64,000 nt of DNA from positions 310,001 through 374,000 of the forward strand of contig NZ_LAQT01000002.1 in the NCBI RefSeq assembly GCF_001294205.1, in the 5' to 3' direction. Numbering within the stretch: position 1 is the stretch's first letter; each line of letters opens with the position of its first letter. The notes under the pieces were generated by a model. The model ran no database searches. It saw nothing but the letters and a program-made list of their open reading frames with translations, and had not been told where the DNA came from. This document shows positions 44,028-52,857 of this stretch, piece by piece. Source of the stretch: Amantichitinum ursilacus (GTDB taxonomy: Bacteria; Pseudomonadota; Gammaproteobacteria; Burkholderiales; Chitinibacteraceae). A program made the translations under genes and the position numbers.

Positions 44028-44957
44028 ATGCTGCGATTAAGCCTGGAAGCGCTGGAAATTCTTGATGCAATCGCCCGTAAGGGCAGCTTTGCCGCAGCGG
44101 CCGAAGAGGTACACCGCGTACCGTCGGCGGTGACATACGTGATCAAGAAGATCGAAGACGAGATGGGGGTCAATTTATTTGATCGATCCGGCCATCGCGC
44201 AAAACTGACCCCGGCGGGCGAGACCTTGCTGGAAGAAGGCCGCCATTTGCTGCGCGCGGCCGGTGATCTGGAATATCGCGTCAAACGTGTCGCCACCGGC
44301 TGGGAGCCCGAACTGCGCATCGCGGTCGACACCATGATTCCGCTAAGCCTGCTGCACCCGTGGATCCATGAATTTGATCAGCTGCAATCGGGCACACGCT
44401 TGCGTTTTCTGCACGAGGCGCTGGGCGGCATGTGGGATTCTTTGATCGACCATCGCGCCGATCTGGCCATAGGCGTGCCGATCGAAGGCCCGCACGGTGG
44501 CGGGTTTAGTACCGTGCCGCTGGGCGATGTGGACTTTGTGTTTGTGGTGGCACCCAACCATCCGCTGGCCAATGTGCCGGACCCCCTACCCACCTCGCTG
44601 ATTCAGCAGCATCGCGTGGTGGCGATTGCTGATAGCTCGCGTGCTTCGTTGCCGCGCACTGTGCATATTCTGTATGGCCAGGAAACGCTGACCGTACCCG
44701 ACGTCAACGCCAAGCTGGCGGCGCAACTGGCTGGCCTCGGTTGTGGCTATATTCCGCGTTGCCTGGCGCGGCCGCATATCGAGGCAGGTTGGCTGGTGGA
44801 AAAACAACCGCAAGAGCCACGCAATTCACCACGTTTTTATGCGGCCTGGCGCAATGCCGGTGGCGGCAAGGCGCTGAAGTGGTGGAGTAACAAAGTGGAA
44901 AGCGAACGCCGTATTGATGACTGGCTGGCCGGGCGTGTGTTGCTGCCCAGTCGCTAA
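44028..44957 (+). CDS. LysR-family transcriptional regulator next to pirin
   Basis: A 309-residue regulator. The helix-turn-helix is LEILDAIARKGSFAAAAEEVHRVPSAVTYVIKKIEDEMGVNLFDRSG; the effector-binding domain starts at ELRIAVDTMIPLSLLHPWI. The VPSAVTYVIKKIE recognition helix is characteristic of the YhaJ group, which activates the neighbouring pirin gene in E. coli and responds to aromatic breakdown products. Here the pirin gene is likewise divergent. Confidence 0.93.
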   Translation: MLRLSLEALEILDAIARKGSFAAAAEEVHRVPSAVTYVIKKIEDEMGVNLFDRSGHRAKLTPAGETLLEEGRHLLRAAGDLEYRVKRVATGWEPELRIAVDTMIPLSLLHPWIHEFDQLQSGTRLRFLHEALGGMWDSLIDHRADLAIGVPIEGPHGGGFSTVPLGDVDFVFVVAPNHPLANVPDPLPTSLIQQHRVVAIADSSRASLPRTVHILYGQETLTVPDVNAKLAAQLAGLGCGYIPRCLARPHIEAGWLVEKQPQEPRNSPRFYAAWRNAGGGKALKWWSNKVESERRIDDWLAGRVLLPSR

Positions 44958-45002
44958 CGCGAGTGGGTTAGAAACAAATCCGGCGCGCCCCGCAGTCTGG
45001 GC

Positions 45003-45035
45003 GAAAAAAAACCCATCCGGAGATGGGTTTTTTAT
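45003..45035. terminator. bidirectional terminator
   Basis: ACCCATC pairs with GATGGGT around CCGGA-type loop bases, with eight A on the left and a T run on the right, between the LysR gene and the convergent YceI gene. Confidence 0.85.
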
Positions 45036-45054
45036 TTGGCAAAGCGCGCAGCAA

Positions 45055-45621
45055 TTATTGCTTGGCGGCTTCAACCGGGATAACCAGATGCACTTCGTCC
45101 GAAATCGCCGGGACGAAGGTGGTCATGCCAAAGTCGCTACGCTTGATGGTGCCCGACGCTTCGGCGCCGCACACAAACTTCTTCAGCATCGGGTGGTCGC
45201 CGCAACGGAACTGGCTCACCGACAGGGTCAGCGGCTTGGTCACGCCCAGCAGGGTGAAGTTGCCGTCCACCGACGTCAGCTTGTCGCCGTCAAACTTGAA
45301 CGACGTGGCCTTGAAGGTCATGGTCGGGAATTTTTCGACGTTGAAGAAATCCGGCGACTTCAGATGCTTGTCGCGTGCGGCCCAGTGGGTGTCCAGGCTG
45401 TTGGCGTCGATGGTGATGTCGGCGCTGCCGGTTTTCTTGTCGGCGTCGATCACGATGGTGCCGTCCACCTTGGCAAACGTGCCGCGCTGGATGGAGTAAC
45501 CAAAGTGGCTGACTTCAAAGTACGGTTGCGAGTGAGAGCCATCCACCACCAGCGTGGTCGGGGCAGCAAAAGCGGCGGAGGCGAGGCCAGCCAGCAGGGC
45601 GGCAGCAAATTTCAGTTTCAT
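45055..45621 (-). CDS. yceI: YceI-family periplasmic lipid-binding-like protein (second copy)
   Basis: A 188-residue exported protein with a signal peptide ending at about residue 19 (AFA|APT). The YceI fold signature is HSQPYFEVSHFGYSIQRGTFAKVDGTIVID and SADITIDANSLDTHWAARDKHLKSPDFFNVEKFPTMTFKATSF. These lipocalin-like barrels bind isoprenoid quinone-like chains in the periplasm. Two cysteines (FRCGDHP and FVCGAEA) may form a disulfide. It is last in the order cytochrome b561, YceI, YceI, matching the yceJ-yceI cluster of E. coli. Confidence 0.93.
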   Translation of the reverse strand: MKLKFAAALLAGLASAAFAAPTTLVVDGSHSQPYFEVSHFGYSIQRGTFAKVDGTIVIDADKKTGSADITIDANSLDTHWAARDKHLKSPDFFNVEKFPTMTFKATSFKFDGDKLTSVDGNFTLLGVTKPLTLSVSQFRCGDHPMLKKFVCGAEASGTIKRSDFGMTTFVPAISDEVHLVIPVEAAKQ

Positions 45622-45679
45622 TGATGTTTCTCCTGGAAAAGATATATAGCGCTTATGGGGCGACGCGAACTACGCGGTA

Positions 45680-46255
45680 TCAGCCGGGTTTGCCAGCCAG
45701 TACCAGTTTGAACTTGACGGTGACTTCATCAGCCACGGTGCCGGTATCGGCCCAATCGCCGTCACCGATCTTGAATTGCAGACGCTGGATAGGAAAACTG
45801 CCTTCCACGTCGGTATTGGCACCATCGGCTTTGGAGGTCAGCGTGGCGGTCACGTCACGCGTAATGCCTTTGATGGTGAGCTTGCCTTTGGCTTCGAACT
45901 TGCCGCCGCCCACCGCCTTGACCGAGCTGGCCACAAACGTGGCTTTAGGCGTGGCGCTGGTGTTGAACCAGTCTTTGCCTTGTGTGGTCTTGTTGCCGTC
46001 GGCGCTGCCGACGTCAATGCTGGTCAGGTCGACGGTGATGTTGGCCTGGGTTTTTTCGGGCTTGGCCGGGTCGAAATCCACCTTGGCGTCAAAACGCTTG
46101 AAGCTGCCTTCCACCGGCACGTTCATTTGCTTGAAGGCAAAGCCGATCTTGCTTTGCGCCGGCACCAGCGTTTGTGCGGCCAGCGCGGGTACTGCGGCGA
46201 ACATCAGGCCAGCGGTGGCCAGCAGAGCGGCAACATTACGTGTCTTCATAGTCAA
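45680..46255 (-). CDS. YceI-family periplasmic protein (first copy)
   Basis: A 191-residue exported protein; signal peptide ends at about residue 26 (PALA|AQT). Family features are KIGFAFKQMNVPVEGSFKRFDAKVDFDPAKPEKTQANITVDL and KGKLTIKGITRDVTATL. It is more distant from the downstream copy than a recent duplicate would be and lacks its cysteines. It lies 58 bp upstream of that copy and 71 bp after the cytochrome b561 gene, so the three probably form one unit. Confidence 0.92.
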   Translation of the reverse strand: MTMKTRNVAALLATAGLMFAAVPALAAQTLVPAQSKIGFAFKQMNVPVEGSFKRFDAKVDFDPAKPEKTQANITVDLTSIDVGSADGNKTTQGKDWFNTSATPKATFVASSVKAVGGGKFEAKGKLTIKGITRDVTATLTSKADGANTDVEGSFPIQRLQFKIGDGDWADTGTVADEVTVKFKLVLAGKPG

Positions 46256-46326
46256 CTCCAGAGTGAGGCGACGACACGCATTGCGGCGCGTCGGCCTGGA
46301 TAGCAGAGATTGCGGATTTCAGATAA

Positions 46327-46863
46327 TCAGTGTTTGCCCGGCAGCATGCGGCGCAGGGTTTCATCGCGATCAATCACATGATGTTTAAGCGCGCCCGCCA
46401 CATGCAGGCCCACCACGGCGGCCAGCACCCAGGCCAGCACCACGTGGGCGGTTTCCAGCGTTTCGCCCAGATCGTGGTTAACCGGCACCCAGTTGGGCAG
46501 CGGCAGCACGCCATATAACACCACCGGAATGCCCTTGGCCGAGCTCATCGCCCAACCCACCAGCGGCAGCACAATCATCAACAGATAAAGCGAGTGGTGC
46601 ACCGCGGCGGCCAGGGCCCGTTGCCAGCGTGGCTGGCTGGCCAGCGGGTCTGGCGTGCCTTTGGCCTTGCGGTAGCCCAGCCGGATACAGGCGAGGATCA
46701 GCACGCTGATGCCCAGCCATTTGTGATAGCTGTACAGCTTGAATTTGAGGGGCGACAACGGCAGGTCGTCGAGGTAGAGCGCCAGGATAAATGCAGCGAC
46801 GATCAGCAAAGCGATCAGCCAATGCAGCGTTTTTTGCATACCGTCGTAACGCAATCGCGCCAT
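46327..46863 (-). CDS. cytochrome b561
   Basis: A 178-residue inner-membrane dihaem cytochrome of the CybB/YceJ type with four helices. Haem-ligand histidines are seen in KTLHWLIALLIV, YSYHKWLGISVL, AVHHSLYLLMIV and LHVAGALKHHV. ATG 46863 has AAGGA upstream; a TTG ten codons earlier is possible but has no ribosome site. It probably transfers electrons from ubiquinol; pairing with YceI proteins suggests a shared quinone-related role. Confidence 0.9.
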   Translation of the reverse strand: MARLRYDGMQKTLHWLIALLIVAAFILALYLDDLPLSPLKFKLYSYHKWLGISVLILACIRLGYRKAKGTPDPLASQPRWQRALAAAVHHSLYLLMIVLPLVGWAMSSAKGIPVVLYGVLPLPNWVPVNHDLGETLETAHVVLAWVLAAVVGLHVAGALKHHVIDRDETLRRMLPGKH

Positions 46864-47204
46864 CGCAGTATTCCTTGTAATGGGTTGTGTCAATCAGCGA
46901 GCACTATAGTCGGCTGTCGGGCAAAGCATCTAGCGAAAAGTTCTGCTTAACTCCTTCAGAAAAATTAAACAAACGCGGCCAAGCCCCGTTTATAAGGCCA
47001 AACAGCGCGGTAATCTACTGCCTTATTGCCAAGGCCCACCCCGCATTGCGCTTGCCTTTGCAGCATACGCGACGGTATGTTGCGATTTTTTGCGCAATCT
47101 GTAGCGAGTGTTTTGCGACTACTCCGGTACAATCTGCCGCCGTATTCGCGCTGACGCGTTACGTCACTGGACCAGATATCACAGCAAGAACAGGAGATTG
47201 CACC
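46864..47204. other. divergent intergenic region, cytochrome b561 / carbonic anhydrase
   Basis: An open frame extends through this stretch into the carbonic anhydrase but its product shows no resemblance to the family N-terminus. I see no defined site apart from the AGGAGA ribosome site at 47192-47197. Confidence 0.4.
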
Positions 47205-47858
47205 TTGGACGAAATGGATAAATTCATCGGCGGTTTTCGTCGTTTCCAGCACAAGTATTTCGGCCGGGAGAGCGACAGCAATCTGTTTGACCAACTCAAG
47301 CGCGGCCAAAGCCCCAAGACGCTGGTGATTGGTTGTTCCGATTCGCGGGTTGATCCCGCCATCGTGACCGATTGCGACCCGGGCGATCTGTTTGTAGTGC
47401 GCAACGTGGCCAACCTGGTGCCGCCGTATGAAAAAGACGGCACCTTCCACGGTGTGTCTTCGGCCATCGAATTTGCCGTGTGCGACCTCAATGTCGAACA
47501 GATTATTGTATTAGGCCATTCCTCCTGTGGCGGCATCGGCGCCTTGATGAAAGGCTATGCACCCAAGACTGACGCCAACTTTGTCGGCCGCTGGATGCGC
47601 ATTGCCGAAACCGCGCGCGAGAAAGTGCTGGCCGAAATGACCGCCAAGCCGCTGGCGGACCAGTTGCAGGCGGCCGAGATGGGCAGTATTGCGGTGTCGA
47701 TCGATAACCTGCTGACCTTCCCGTTTATCGAACAAAAAGTGCAATCCGGCGAACTGAAACTGATTGGCTGGTATTTCGATATCGAGAAAGGCGAGCTGCA
47801 TCAGCTGGACCACGGCAAACGCGAATTCCATTCGTTGGTGGAACCGCTGGAAGAATAA
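47205..47858 (+). CDS. beta-class carbonic anhydrase
   Basis: A 217-residue zinc enzyme that interconverts CO2 and bicarbonate in the cytoplasm. Zinc ligands and the catalytic pair are Cys44, Asp46 and Arg48 (GCSDSRVDP), His105 and Cys108 (LGHSSCGGI). The start is set at TTG 47205, seven bases after AGGAGA; the in-frame ATG at 47214 is sixteen bases away, too far for that site, but would give a protein only three residues shorter. Either start precedes FIGGFRRFQHKYF, the family N-terminal helix. Own terminator downstream. Confidence 0.95.
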   Translation: MDEMDKFIGGFRRFQHKYFGRESDSNLFDQLKRGQSPKTLVIGCSDSRVDPAIVTDCDPGDLFVVRNVANLVPPYEKDGTFHGVSSAIEFAVCDLNVEQIIVLGHSSCGGIGALMKGYAPKTDANFVGRWMRIAETAREKVLAEMTAKPLADQLQAAEMGSIAVSIDNLLTFPFIEQKVQSGELKLIGWYFDIEKGELHQLDHGKREFHSLVEPLEE

Positions 47859-47876
47859 GCCGCCATAAGCGCGCTC

Positions 47877-47909
47877 AAAAAAACGCTGCAGTGATGCAGC
47901 GTTTTTTTT
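47877..47909. terminator. bidirectional terminator
   Basis: AACGCTGCA pairs with TGCAGCGTT around GTGA, with a run of A on the left and eight T on the right, between the convergent carbonic anhydrase and YggS genes. Confidence 0.9.
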
Positions 47910-47953
47910 GGCCAACATCTTTGGACGGCGGCCGAGCGGCACGGCGATGCGGT

Positions 47954-48751
47954 TCATGCCGGGTTGCCGGGCCAGAAATGGCTGTCAGGCAACGCCCGCG
48001 CGCCAAAAATGGCCTGGCCGACGCGGACTACGGTCGCGCCTTCTTCCACCGCAATTTCATAATCGCCCGACATGCCCATCGAAAGCTCATCCAGCGACAC
48101 CGAGGCGGGCACGTGGCGGCGCAACTGGTCGCGCAAGCGGCGCAGCAAGACAAAGCAAGCGCGCACTTGCACGTGATCGGGCGACAACACCGCCAGTGTC
48201 ATCAAGCCGCGCACGCGCAGCGCGGGGCAACTGTCCAGTTGCTGGATAAACGCGGCGGCATCGTCTGGCGTAACGCCGTATTTGCTGGCCTCGCCCGAGG
48301 TATTGACCTGCACAAACACATCGAGCTGGCGGCCCGCCGCTTGTAAATGTCGATCCAGCACCTGCGCCACACGCAAGCTATCCAGTGCCTGAAATTCGGC
48401 CGCGTGCTGCGCCACCCAGCGCGCCTTGTTGGTTTGCAGATGGCCGATGATGGACCAGCGCAAATCGGCCAGATCGGCCATCGCAGCCTGTTTGCGCGTG
48501 GCCTCTTGCACTTTGTTCTCACCCAGCTCACGACATCCCGCTGCATACGCCATGCGCAGCGCCGCTTCGCTCATGGTTTTGCTGACCGGCAACAAGCGCA
48601 CGCCGGCGGGATCGCGCCCGACGCGCTGGCAGGCAGCATCAATGCGGGCGCGCACCGCCAACAGGTTGCGCTGGAAATCTTCCACGCTATGCGGATGCGG
48701 ATAACGCAGATCGAGTTGTGCGGCATGCGGCGTGGGGAGCGGCGAGTCCAT
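47954..48751 (-). CDS. yggS: YggS/PROSC-type PLP homeostasis protein
   Basis: A 265-residue TIM-barrel PLP-binding protein without known catalytic activity that buffers pyridoxal phosphate. PLP-lysine is Lys58 in LLPVSKTMSEAA; other family segments are GENKVQEATRKQ, WSIIGHLQTNKA, FVQVNTSGEASKYGV and SMGMSGDYEIAVEEGATVVRVG. ATG 48751 has AAGGAAG upstream. In many bacteria the gene sits with pilT or proC; here it is divergent from a PtsJ-like PLP-binding regulator, which makes a vitamin B6 locus likely. Confidence 0.94.
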   Translation of the reverse strand: MDSPLPTPHAAQLDLRYPHPHSVEDFQRNLLAVRARIDAACQRVGRDPAGVRLLPVSKTMSEAALRMAYAAGCRELGENKVQEATRKQAAMADLADLRWSIIGHLQTNKARWVAQHAAEFQALDSLRVAQVLDRHLQAAGRQLDVFVQVNTSGEASKYGVTPDDAAAFIQQLDSCPALRVRGLMTLAVLSPDHVQVRACFVLLRRLRDQLRRHVPASVSLDELSMGMSGDYEIAVEEGATVVRVGQAIFGARALPDSHFWPGNPA

Positions 48752-48865
48752 GATGTCTTCCTTTGATTGAAAGCAATTGTTTGCCGCGCACAATCAAATT
48801 GCGGGCGCGGATGAGTTAGATGTAATATCGTCCCGGTCCAAAGTTTATATTGTCATAGGTCAAAA

Positions 48866-50161
48866 ATGGAACTGACAGGTCGCACCGCCGCCGAAATTTT
48901 TGATTGTGTCCGCTTGCAAGCGCAGGCCGGGCAGCTTGCGCCCGGTCAGAGCCTGCCCCCTTTGCGCGAGCTTGCGACGGCGCTCGGGCTGAATCGCAAT
49001 ACGGTGGCTGCGGCGTATCGTCGGTTAACCAGCGCGGGTATTACCGAATCGAATGGCCGGCTGGGCACGGTGATTCGCCCCCAGAACAAGATACGCGAAC
49101 AAGAGGGCGCGCTGGCGGATACGCCTTTGCTGGATCTGGCCAGCGGCAACCCGGCGCGGCGCTGGTTGCCCAATCTGGCCGAAGTGTTGGCACGGCAAGA
49201 TGGTCCGCCGCCGCTGTACGGCGCAGCCACCGTGCATGCGGGTCTGGCCGCGACGGCACGGGCGTGGCTGCAGCCTGACTGCCCCAGCGCGCAGCACATT
49301 GAAGTCACGCATGGCGCCGTGGACGCGATTGAGCGTTTGCTGGAAGCGCATCTGGTGGCTGATGACAAAGTGGTGGTCGAAGAGCCGTGCTTTATCACCA
49401 GCATCAACACCTTGCACGTGGCCGGTTTGCAGGCCGTGGGCGTGCCGGTCGATGCGGAGGGTATGCGCGCCGATGCGCTGGAACAGGCGCTGGCGGCGGG
49501 CGCCCGCGCTGTCATCATCACGCCACGTGCGCATAACCCCACCGGCTGCAATCTAAGCCCGAAGCGCGCGCTGGCTTTGCGCCGCGTGCTGGCGCGCTAC
49601 CCCCATGTGCTGATCATTATCGATGACCATTTTGCGTTGCTGGCGCACGCGCCGTATTACTCCGTGTTGTCCGCCACCTCGGCGCGCTGGGCGCTGGTGC
49701 GTTCAGTGTCGAAAGCGCTGGGCCCGGATCTCAGACTGGCCGTGCTGGCGTGTGATGAGCAAACGGCGCAGCGGCTGCAAGCGCGGCTTGCCCCCGGCAC
49801 GCAGTGGGTTAGCCATTTGCTGCAAGGCATCGCGCACACGTGTCTGGTTGACCCGGCCATCCGTGCGCGGATCGCAGCGGCGGGCGCGGACTATGCGCAG
49901 CGGCGCGCCACATTGCTGGCTGCTTTGCGCGCCCAAAAGATCGCCGTGAGCCAGCAGGCCGATGGTCTCAACCTGTGGTTGCCGTTGGCGCAGGACAGCG
50001 CGCCGGTGGCCCATGCGCTAGCGCGCTCAGGCTGGCTGGTGCGCAGTGGCGAAGCGTTTTCAGTGCGCCAGTCGATACAAGGTCTACGCATCAGCGTTGC
50101 CGATCTGGATGCGGCCGCAGCGCAGAAACTGGCGCTGGACCTGCGCCGTTGCCTGGCCTGA
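48866..50161 (+). CDS. ptsJ: MocR-family regulator (GntR HTH + aminotransferase), PtsJ-like
   Basis: A 431-residue fusion. The N-terminal GntR winged helix (TAAEIFDCVRLQAQAGQLAPGQSLPPLRELATALGLNRNTVAAAYRRL) is joined to a fold-type-I aminotransferase domain with PLP-lysine Lys283 in VRSVSKALGPDLRLA and the HNPTGCNLSPKRA segment. The sequence is close to PtsJ, which in Salmonella represses the pyridoxal kinase gene pdxK in a PLP-responsive manner. The divergent yggS gene, 114 bp away, is the likely target here. No pdxK is in the window. Confidence 0.88.
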   Translation: MELTGRTAAEIFDCVRLQAQAGQLAPGQSLPPLRELATALGLNRNTVAAAYRRLTSAGITESNGRLGTVIRPQNKIREQEGALADTPLLDLASGNPARRWLPNLAEVLARQDGPPPLYGAATVHAGLAATARAWLQPDCPSAQHIEVTHGAVDAIERLLEAHLVADDKVVVEEPCFITSINTLHVAGLQAVGVPVDAEGMRADALEQALAAGARAVIITPRAHNPTGCNLSPKRALALRRVLARYPHVLIIIDDHFALLAHAPYYSVLSATSARWALVRSVSKALGPDLRLAVLACDEQTAQRLQARLAPGTQWVSHLLQGIAHTCLVDPAIRARIAAAGADYAQRRATLLAALRAQKIAVSQQADGLNLWLPLAQDSAPVAHALARSGWLVRSGEAFSVRQSIQGLRISVADLDAAAAQKLALDLRRCLA

Positions 50162-50271
50162 TGACGGCCCGCCTGGCGCGCACAACCTGATTCCCGACGC
50201 TGGCGCTACCCGCGCCCGTGATCGGACCCCCGAGCGGTCATCGCCGCTCTCATGTTGAAGGAGTAAGTACC

Positions 50272-50508
50272 ATGTCTAGCAAAGCCGTGTTCTATCACGC
50301 GGGTTGCCCCGTTTGTGTCGAAGCAGAACAGCAGCTCGCCAGCGCGCTTGATCCAGCGCGCTTTAATGTCGAAATCGTCCATCTGGGCACCCACAAAGAG
50401 CGCATCGATGAAGCCGCTAAAGCCGGCGTCAAATCGGTGCCTGCGCTGGTGATCGATGGACTGCCGTTTCATATCAACTATGGCGCGGCGCTGGACGACG
50501 TGCGCTAA
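50272..50508 (+). CDS. small thioredoxin-fold protein
   Basis: A 78-residue single-domain protein with an N-terminal redox motif (VFYHAGCPVCVEAEQQL, CxxC) and the conserved cis-proline loop (VKSVPALVIDGLPFHIN). GAAGGAG precedes ATG 50272 closely, fixing the start. It resembles glutaredoxin-sized thioredoxin-fold proteins of unknown partner. It follows the PtsJ-like gene after 110 bp and has a terminator downstream. Confidence 0.88.
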   Translation: MSSKAVFYHAGCPVCVEAEQQLASALDPARFNVEIVHLGTHKERIDEAAKAGVKSVPALVIDGLPFHINYGAALDDVR

Positions 50509-50535
50509 GCGCGATCGGCTAAACGCCGGATAGCA

Positions 50536-50565
50536 AAAAGGGCAGCCTTACGGTTGCCCTTTTTT
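50536..50565. terminator. bidirectional terminator
   Basis: AGGGCAGCC pairs with GGTTGCCCT (one G-T wobble) around TTAC, flanked by A on the left and T on the right, between convergent genes. Confidence 0.85.
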
Positions 50566-50586
50566 GCGTTGGCGGCCAGAAACTGC

Positions 50587-51411
50587 TTATTGATCGGCCA
50601 CGGTCTCAGCCAGCGGCGGCAGTTCAAACAGCTCACGCAGCTTGTGCGCGACTGCGGCTTCTGAATTGCGACCGATGCGCGGTACGTCCGGCAGCGTTTC
50701 CATCAAGCGCGGGGCGGCGTTGCCCATCATGAACGGATGGCCTGCGGTCTTCAGCAAGAAGATGTCATTAAGGCCATCGCCAAACGCCACGCAGTCGGCC
50801 GCGGGCAATTGCAGCTCGTCCAGCACCACTTGCAGCGCGTGGCCTTTGGATACCGTCGGCGCCATCACTTCCAGGCAATCGGGCATCGAGAAGGTGATGT
50901 ACAGCGTATCGCCAAATTGTTCGAGCAAACGCGCTTCCAGCTGCAGCAGATGTTCGTGCTCGCCGATGTACAGCACCTTGGCGATGCCTTCGCCGCTATG
51001 GTTTTTCAGATCGACCACATCGAAGGTAAAGCCGGAATCCTGATGCAGATCGGCCAGCCAGTCCAGATGGCGGTCGGCCAGCCATTTTTCGTCTTGATAC
51101 GCGTTAAGGTGGGTGCCTTCGGCAAACTCGGGCTGCATCAGCTGGCGCGCCATGGCCGGGTCGATATCCTCTTTATGCATCAAGCGGTTATCGGGGTCAT
51201 GCACGCGCGCGCCGTTGGAAGTAACCAACCAGGCGCGCACGCCCAGCACGTCGCGGATGCCCTTCACGTCACAGTAATGGCGGCCAGTGGCCAGCACGAT
51301 AGGCACGCCGCGCGCTTCCAGCTCGCGCAGGGTGGTGGCGGTGAACTGATCGACGGTGTGATCGGCATCGAGCAGAGTGCCGTCAAGGTCGGACGCGATT
51401 ACCTGATACAT
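50587..51411 (-). CDS. cof: HAD-superfamily phosphatase, Cof type
   Basis: A 274-residue Cof-type (class IIB) HAD hydrolase. The nucleophile motif DLDGTLLD has Asp8 and Asp10; TSNGARVH, MPDCLEVM with SKGHAL, and FGDGLNDIFLL are motifs II-IV. Details such as FMMGNAAPRLMETLPDVPRIG follow E. coli Cof, which removes phosphate from the thiamine precursor HMP-PP and also acts on PLP. Given the PLP genes next door, a role in cofactor turnover is plausible but not shown. Confidence 0.88.
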   Translation of the reverse strand: MYQVIASDLDGTLLDADHTVDQFTATTLRELEARGVPIVLATGRHYCDVKGIRDVLGVRAWLVTSNGARVHDPDNRLMHKEDIDPAMARQLMQPEFAEGTHLNAYQDEKWLADRHLDWLADLHQDSGFTFDVVDLKNHSGEGIAKVLYIGEHEHLLQLEARLLEQFGDTLYITFSMPDCLEVMAPTVSKGHALQVVLDELQLPAADCVAFGDGLNDIFLLKTAGHPFMMGNAAPRLMETLPDVPRIGRNSEAAVAHKLRELFELPPLAETVADQ

Positions 51412-51578
51412 GAAGCCATCCTTCTACGTAAAAGTGGATTCTAAGCCAAACGGGGGCTGCGATCGACCATGACGATTGCCTTGACGGCGTCCAATACGCG
51501 ACATCGTCGGATAAATATGAGGAAAACGTCATGCTGAGCGACTAGACTGCCCTTTGGGTCTTGTCAGGAACCACCTTG

Positions 51579-52835
51579 ATGCCTTTGTCCAGCGCCGCCG
51601 GCGACGTTAACACGCACTATCTGCAGCGCCTGAATGAGGTGGCGGATCAGCGCGAAGTGCGTGCGCGCAATGATATCTACAGTGATTCGGGCATGAAGCT
51701 GCTGGCGGCGGGCGCACGCATCGACAGCCGCACCAGCGACCGGCTGCTACTGCACAAACTGCGCGCTCCGCTGGAACAATCGCTGACCATCGGCGATGCA
51801 GTCGATGCCTCCACCTTGTCGCGCCTGGCGGATCAGGTGCGCGATGAAACCCCGATGCTGGCGCGCCTGCTGGCCTCTTCCGATCTGGTGGAACGCTTTG
51901 CCGCCTTTGGCTTTAGCGACACCGTGCGCGGGGTGTTGACCGTGATGCACGGCACCGATGGCAAGCCATTACAACACGCGATTTTGACGGGGTTGCTCGC
52001 CACCGGACTGGCGCAGCGGCTGCAACTGGATAAAGAAACGATTACTGCGCTGGCGTGGGCCGGTTTGCTGCACGATGCCGGCGAATTGTATTTGTCGCCG
52101 CAATATCAACAATCAGGCTACGCATTAAAGCTGGCGGATTGGCGCCAGTTATCTGCGCATCCGGTCATTGGCTATCGACTGGCCAAAAGCGTGTGTGGAT
52201 TTTCCGAAGCGGCCGCGACTGCCATCTTTGTGCATCACGAACGCTTTAACGGCCACGGTTATCCGGGCGGCATTCGCCTGCAAAGCGTGACGGGCGAGGT
52301 GCTGGCCGTGGCCGAAGTGATTACCTCGCTCTCTTCGCGCGATCATCCTTTGCAACGCGCCGAAGTGGCGCTGAAGCTGGTGCCCGGCGAATTCAGCCCC
52401 GCGCTGATGACCAGCGTGTCGGTGGCGTTGAATGAGGTTAAAGACGATTCGGTGCCGGTGTCGCTGGACCTGACGCTGGCCGATATCGCCACCGTGCAAG
52501 CGCGCTTGCGCGAGGCCACTGCGCTGTTCAAAGCCTGCGAGGACGTGCCCGGTCTGCATGCGGGGGATCAAGTGGAAAAGCTGTATGTGCGCAGTCGCTC
52601 GCGCTTGCAAAGTCTGGTGCAGGCGATGTCGAGCACGGGCCTGGGCAGCATCGATAGCGACGCGGCCTGGCAAGATACGCCGCCGTGGCTGCGCTTTGAG
52701 ATGGGGCTGATTCTTAACGAAATCCGCTGGAGATTGCGCGCGCTGGCGAGGGATATCGCCATGCGCGCGCATTTGCTACCCGATCTGGCCGGGGATGCGC
52801 TGGCACCCGTGGTGCAAGCGCTGGACCGGCCGTGA
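51579..52835 (+). CDS. HD-GYP domain phosphohydrolase
   Basis: A 418-residue soluble protein. The HD-GYP domain (about 125-275) retains the key motifs: LLHDAGELY (HD), LSAHPVIGYRLA, HHERFNGHGYPGG (HHExxxGxGYP) and the later VAEVITSLSS. Such domains hydrolyse cyclic di-GMP to GMP. The N-terminal part (RNDIYSDSGMKLLAAGARID) resembles a common HD-GYP companion segment; the C-terminal 130 residues are helical and unassigned. ATG 51579 has AGGAA upstream; the in-frame TTG at 51561 has none. Its opposite number may be the diguanylate cyclase at 10-12 kb. Confidence 0.9.
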   Translation: MPLSSAAGDVNTHYLQRLNEVADQREVRARNDIYSDSGMKLLAAGARIDSRTSDRLLLHKLRAPLEQSLTIGDAVDASTLSRLADQVRDETPMLARLLASSDLVERFAAFGFSDTVRGVLTVMHGTDGKPLQHAILTGLLATGLAQRLQLDKETITALAWAGLLHDAGELYLSPQYQQSGYALKLADWRQLSAHPVIGYRLAKSVCGFSEAAATAIFVHHERFNGHGYPGGIRLQSVTGEVLAVAEVITSLSSRDHPLQRAEVALKLVPGEFSPALMTSVSVALNEVKDDSVPVSLDLTLADIATVQARLREATALFKACEDVPGLHAGDQVEKLYVRSRSRLQSLVQAMSSTGLGSIDSDAAWQDTPPWLRFEMGLILNEIRWRLRALARDIAMRAHLLPDLAGDALAPVVQALDRP

Positions 52836-52857
52836 ACGGGACTGCGTTGTGGCTCGA

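Noticed and set aside
46887-47204. N-terminal extension of the carbonic anhydrase by about 106 residues
   Set aside because: The extension resembles nothing in the family, while AGGAGA lies properly spaced before TTG 47205.
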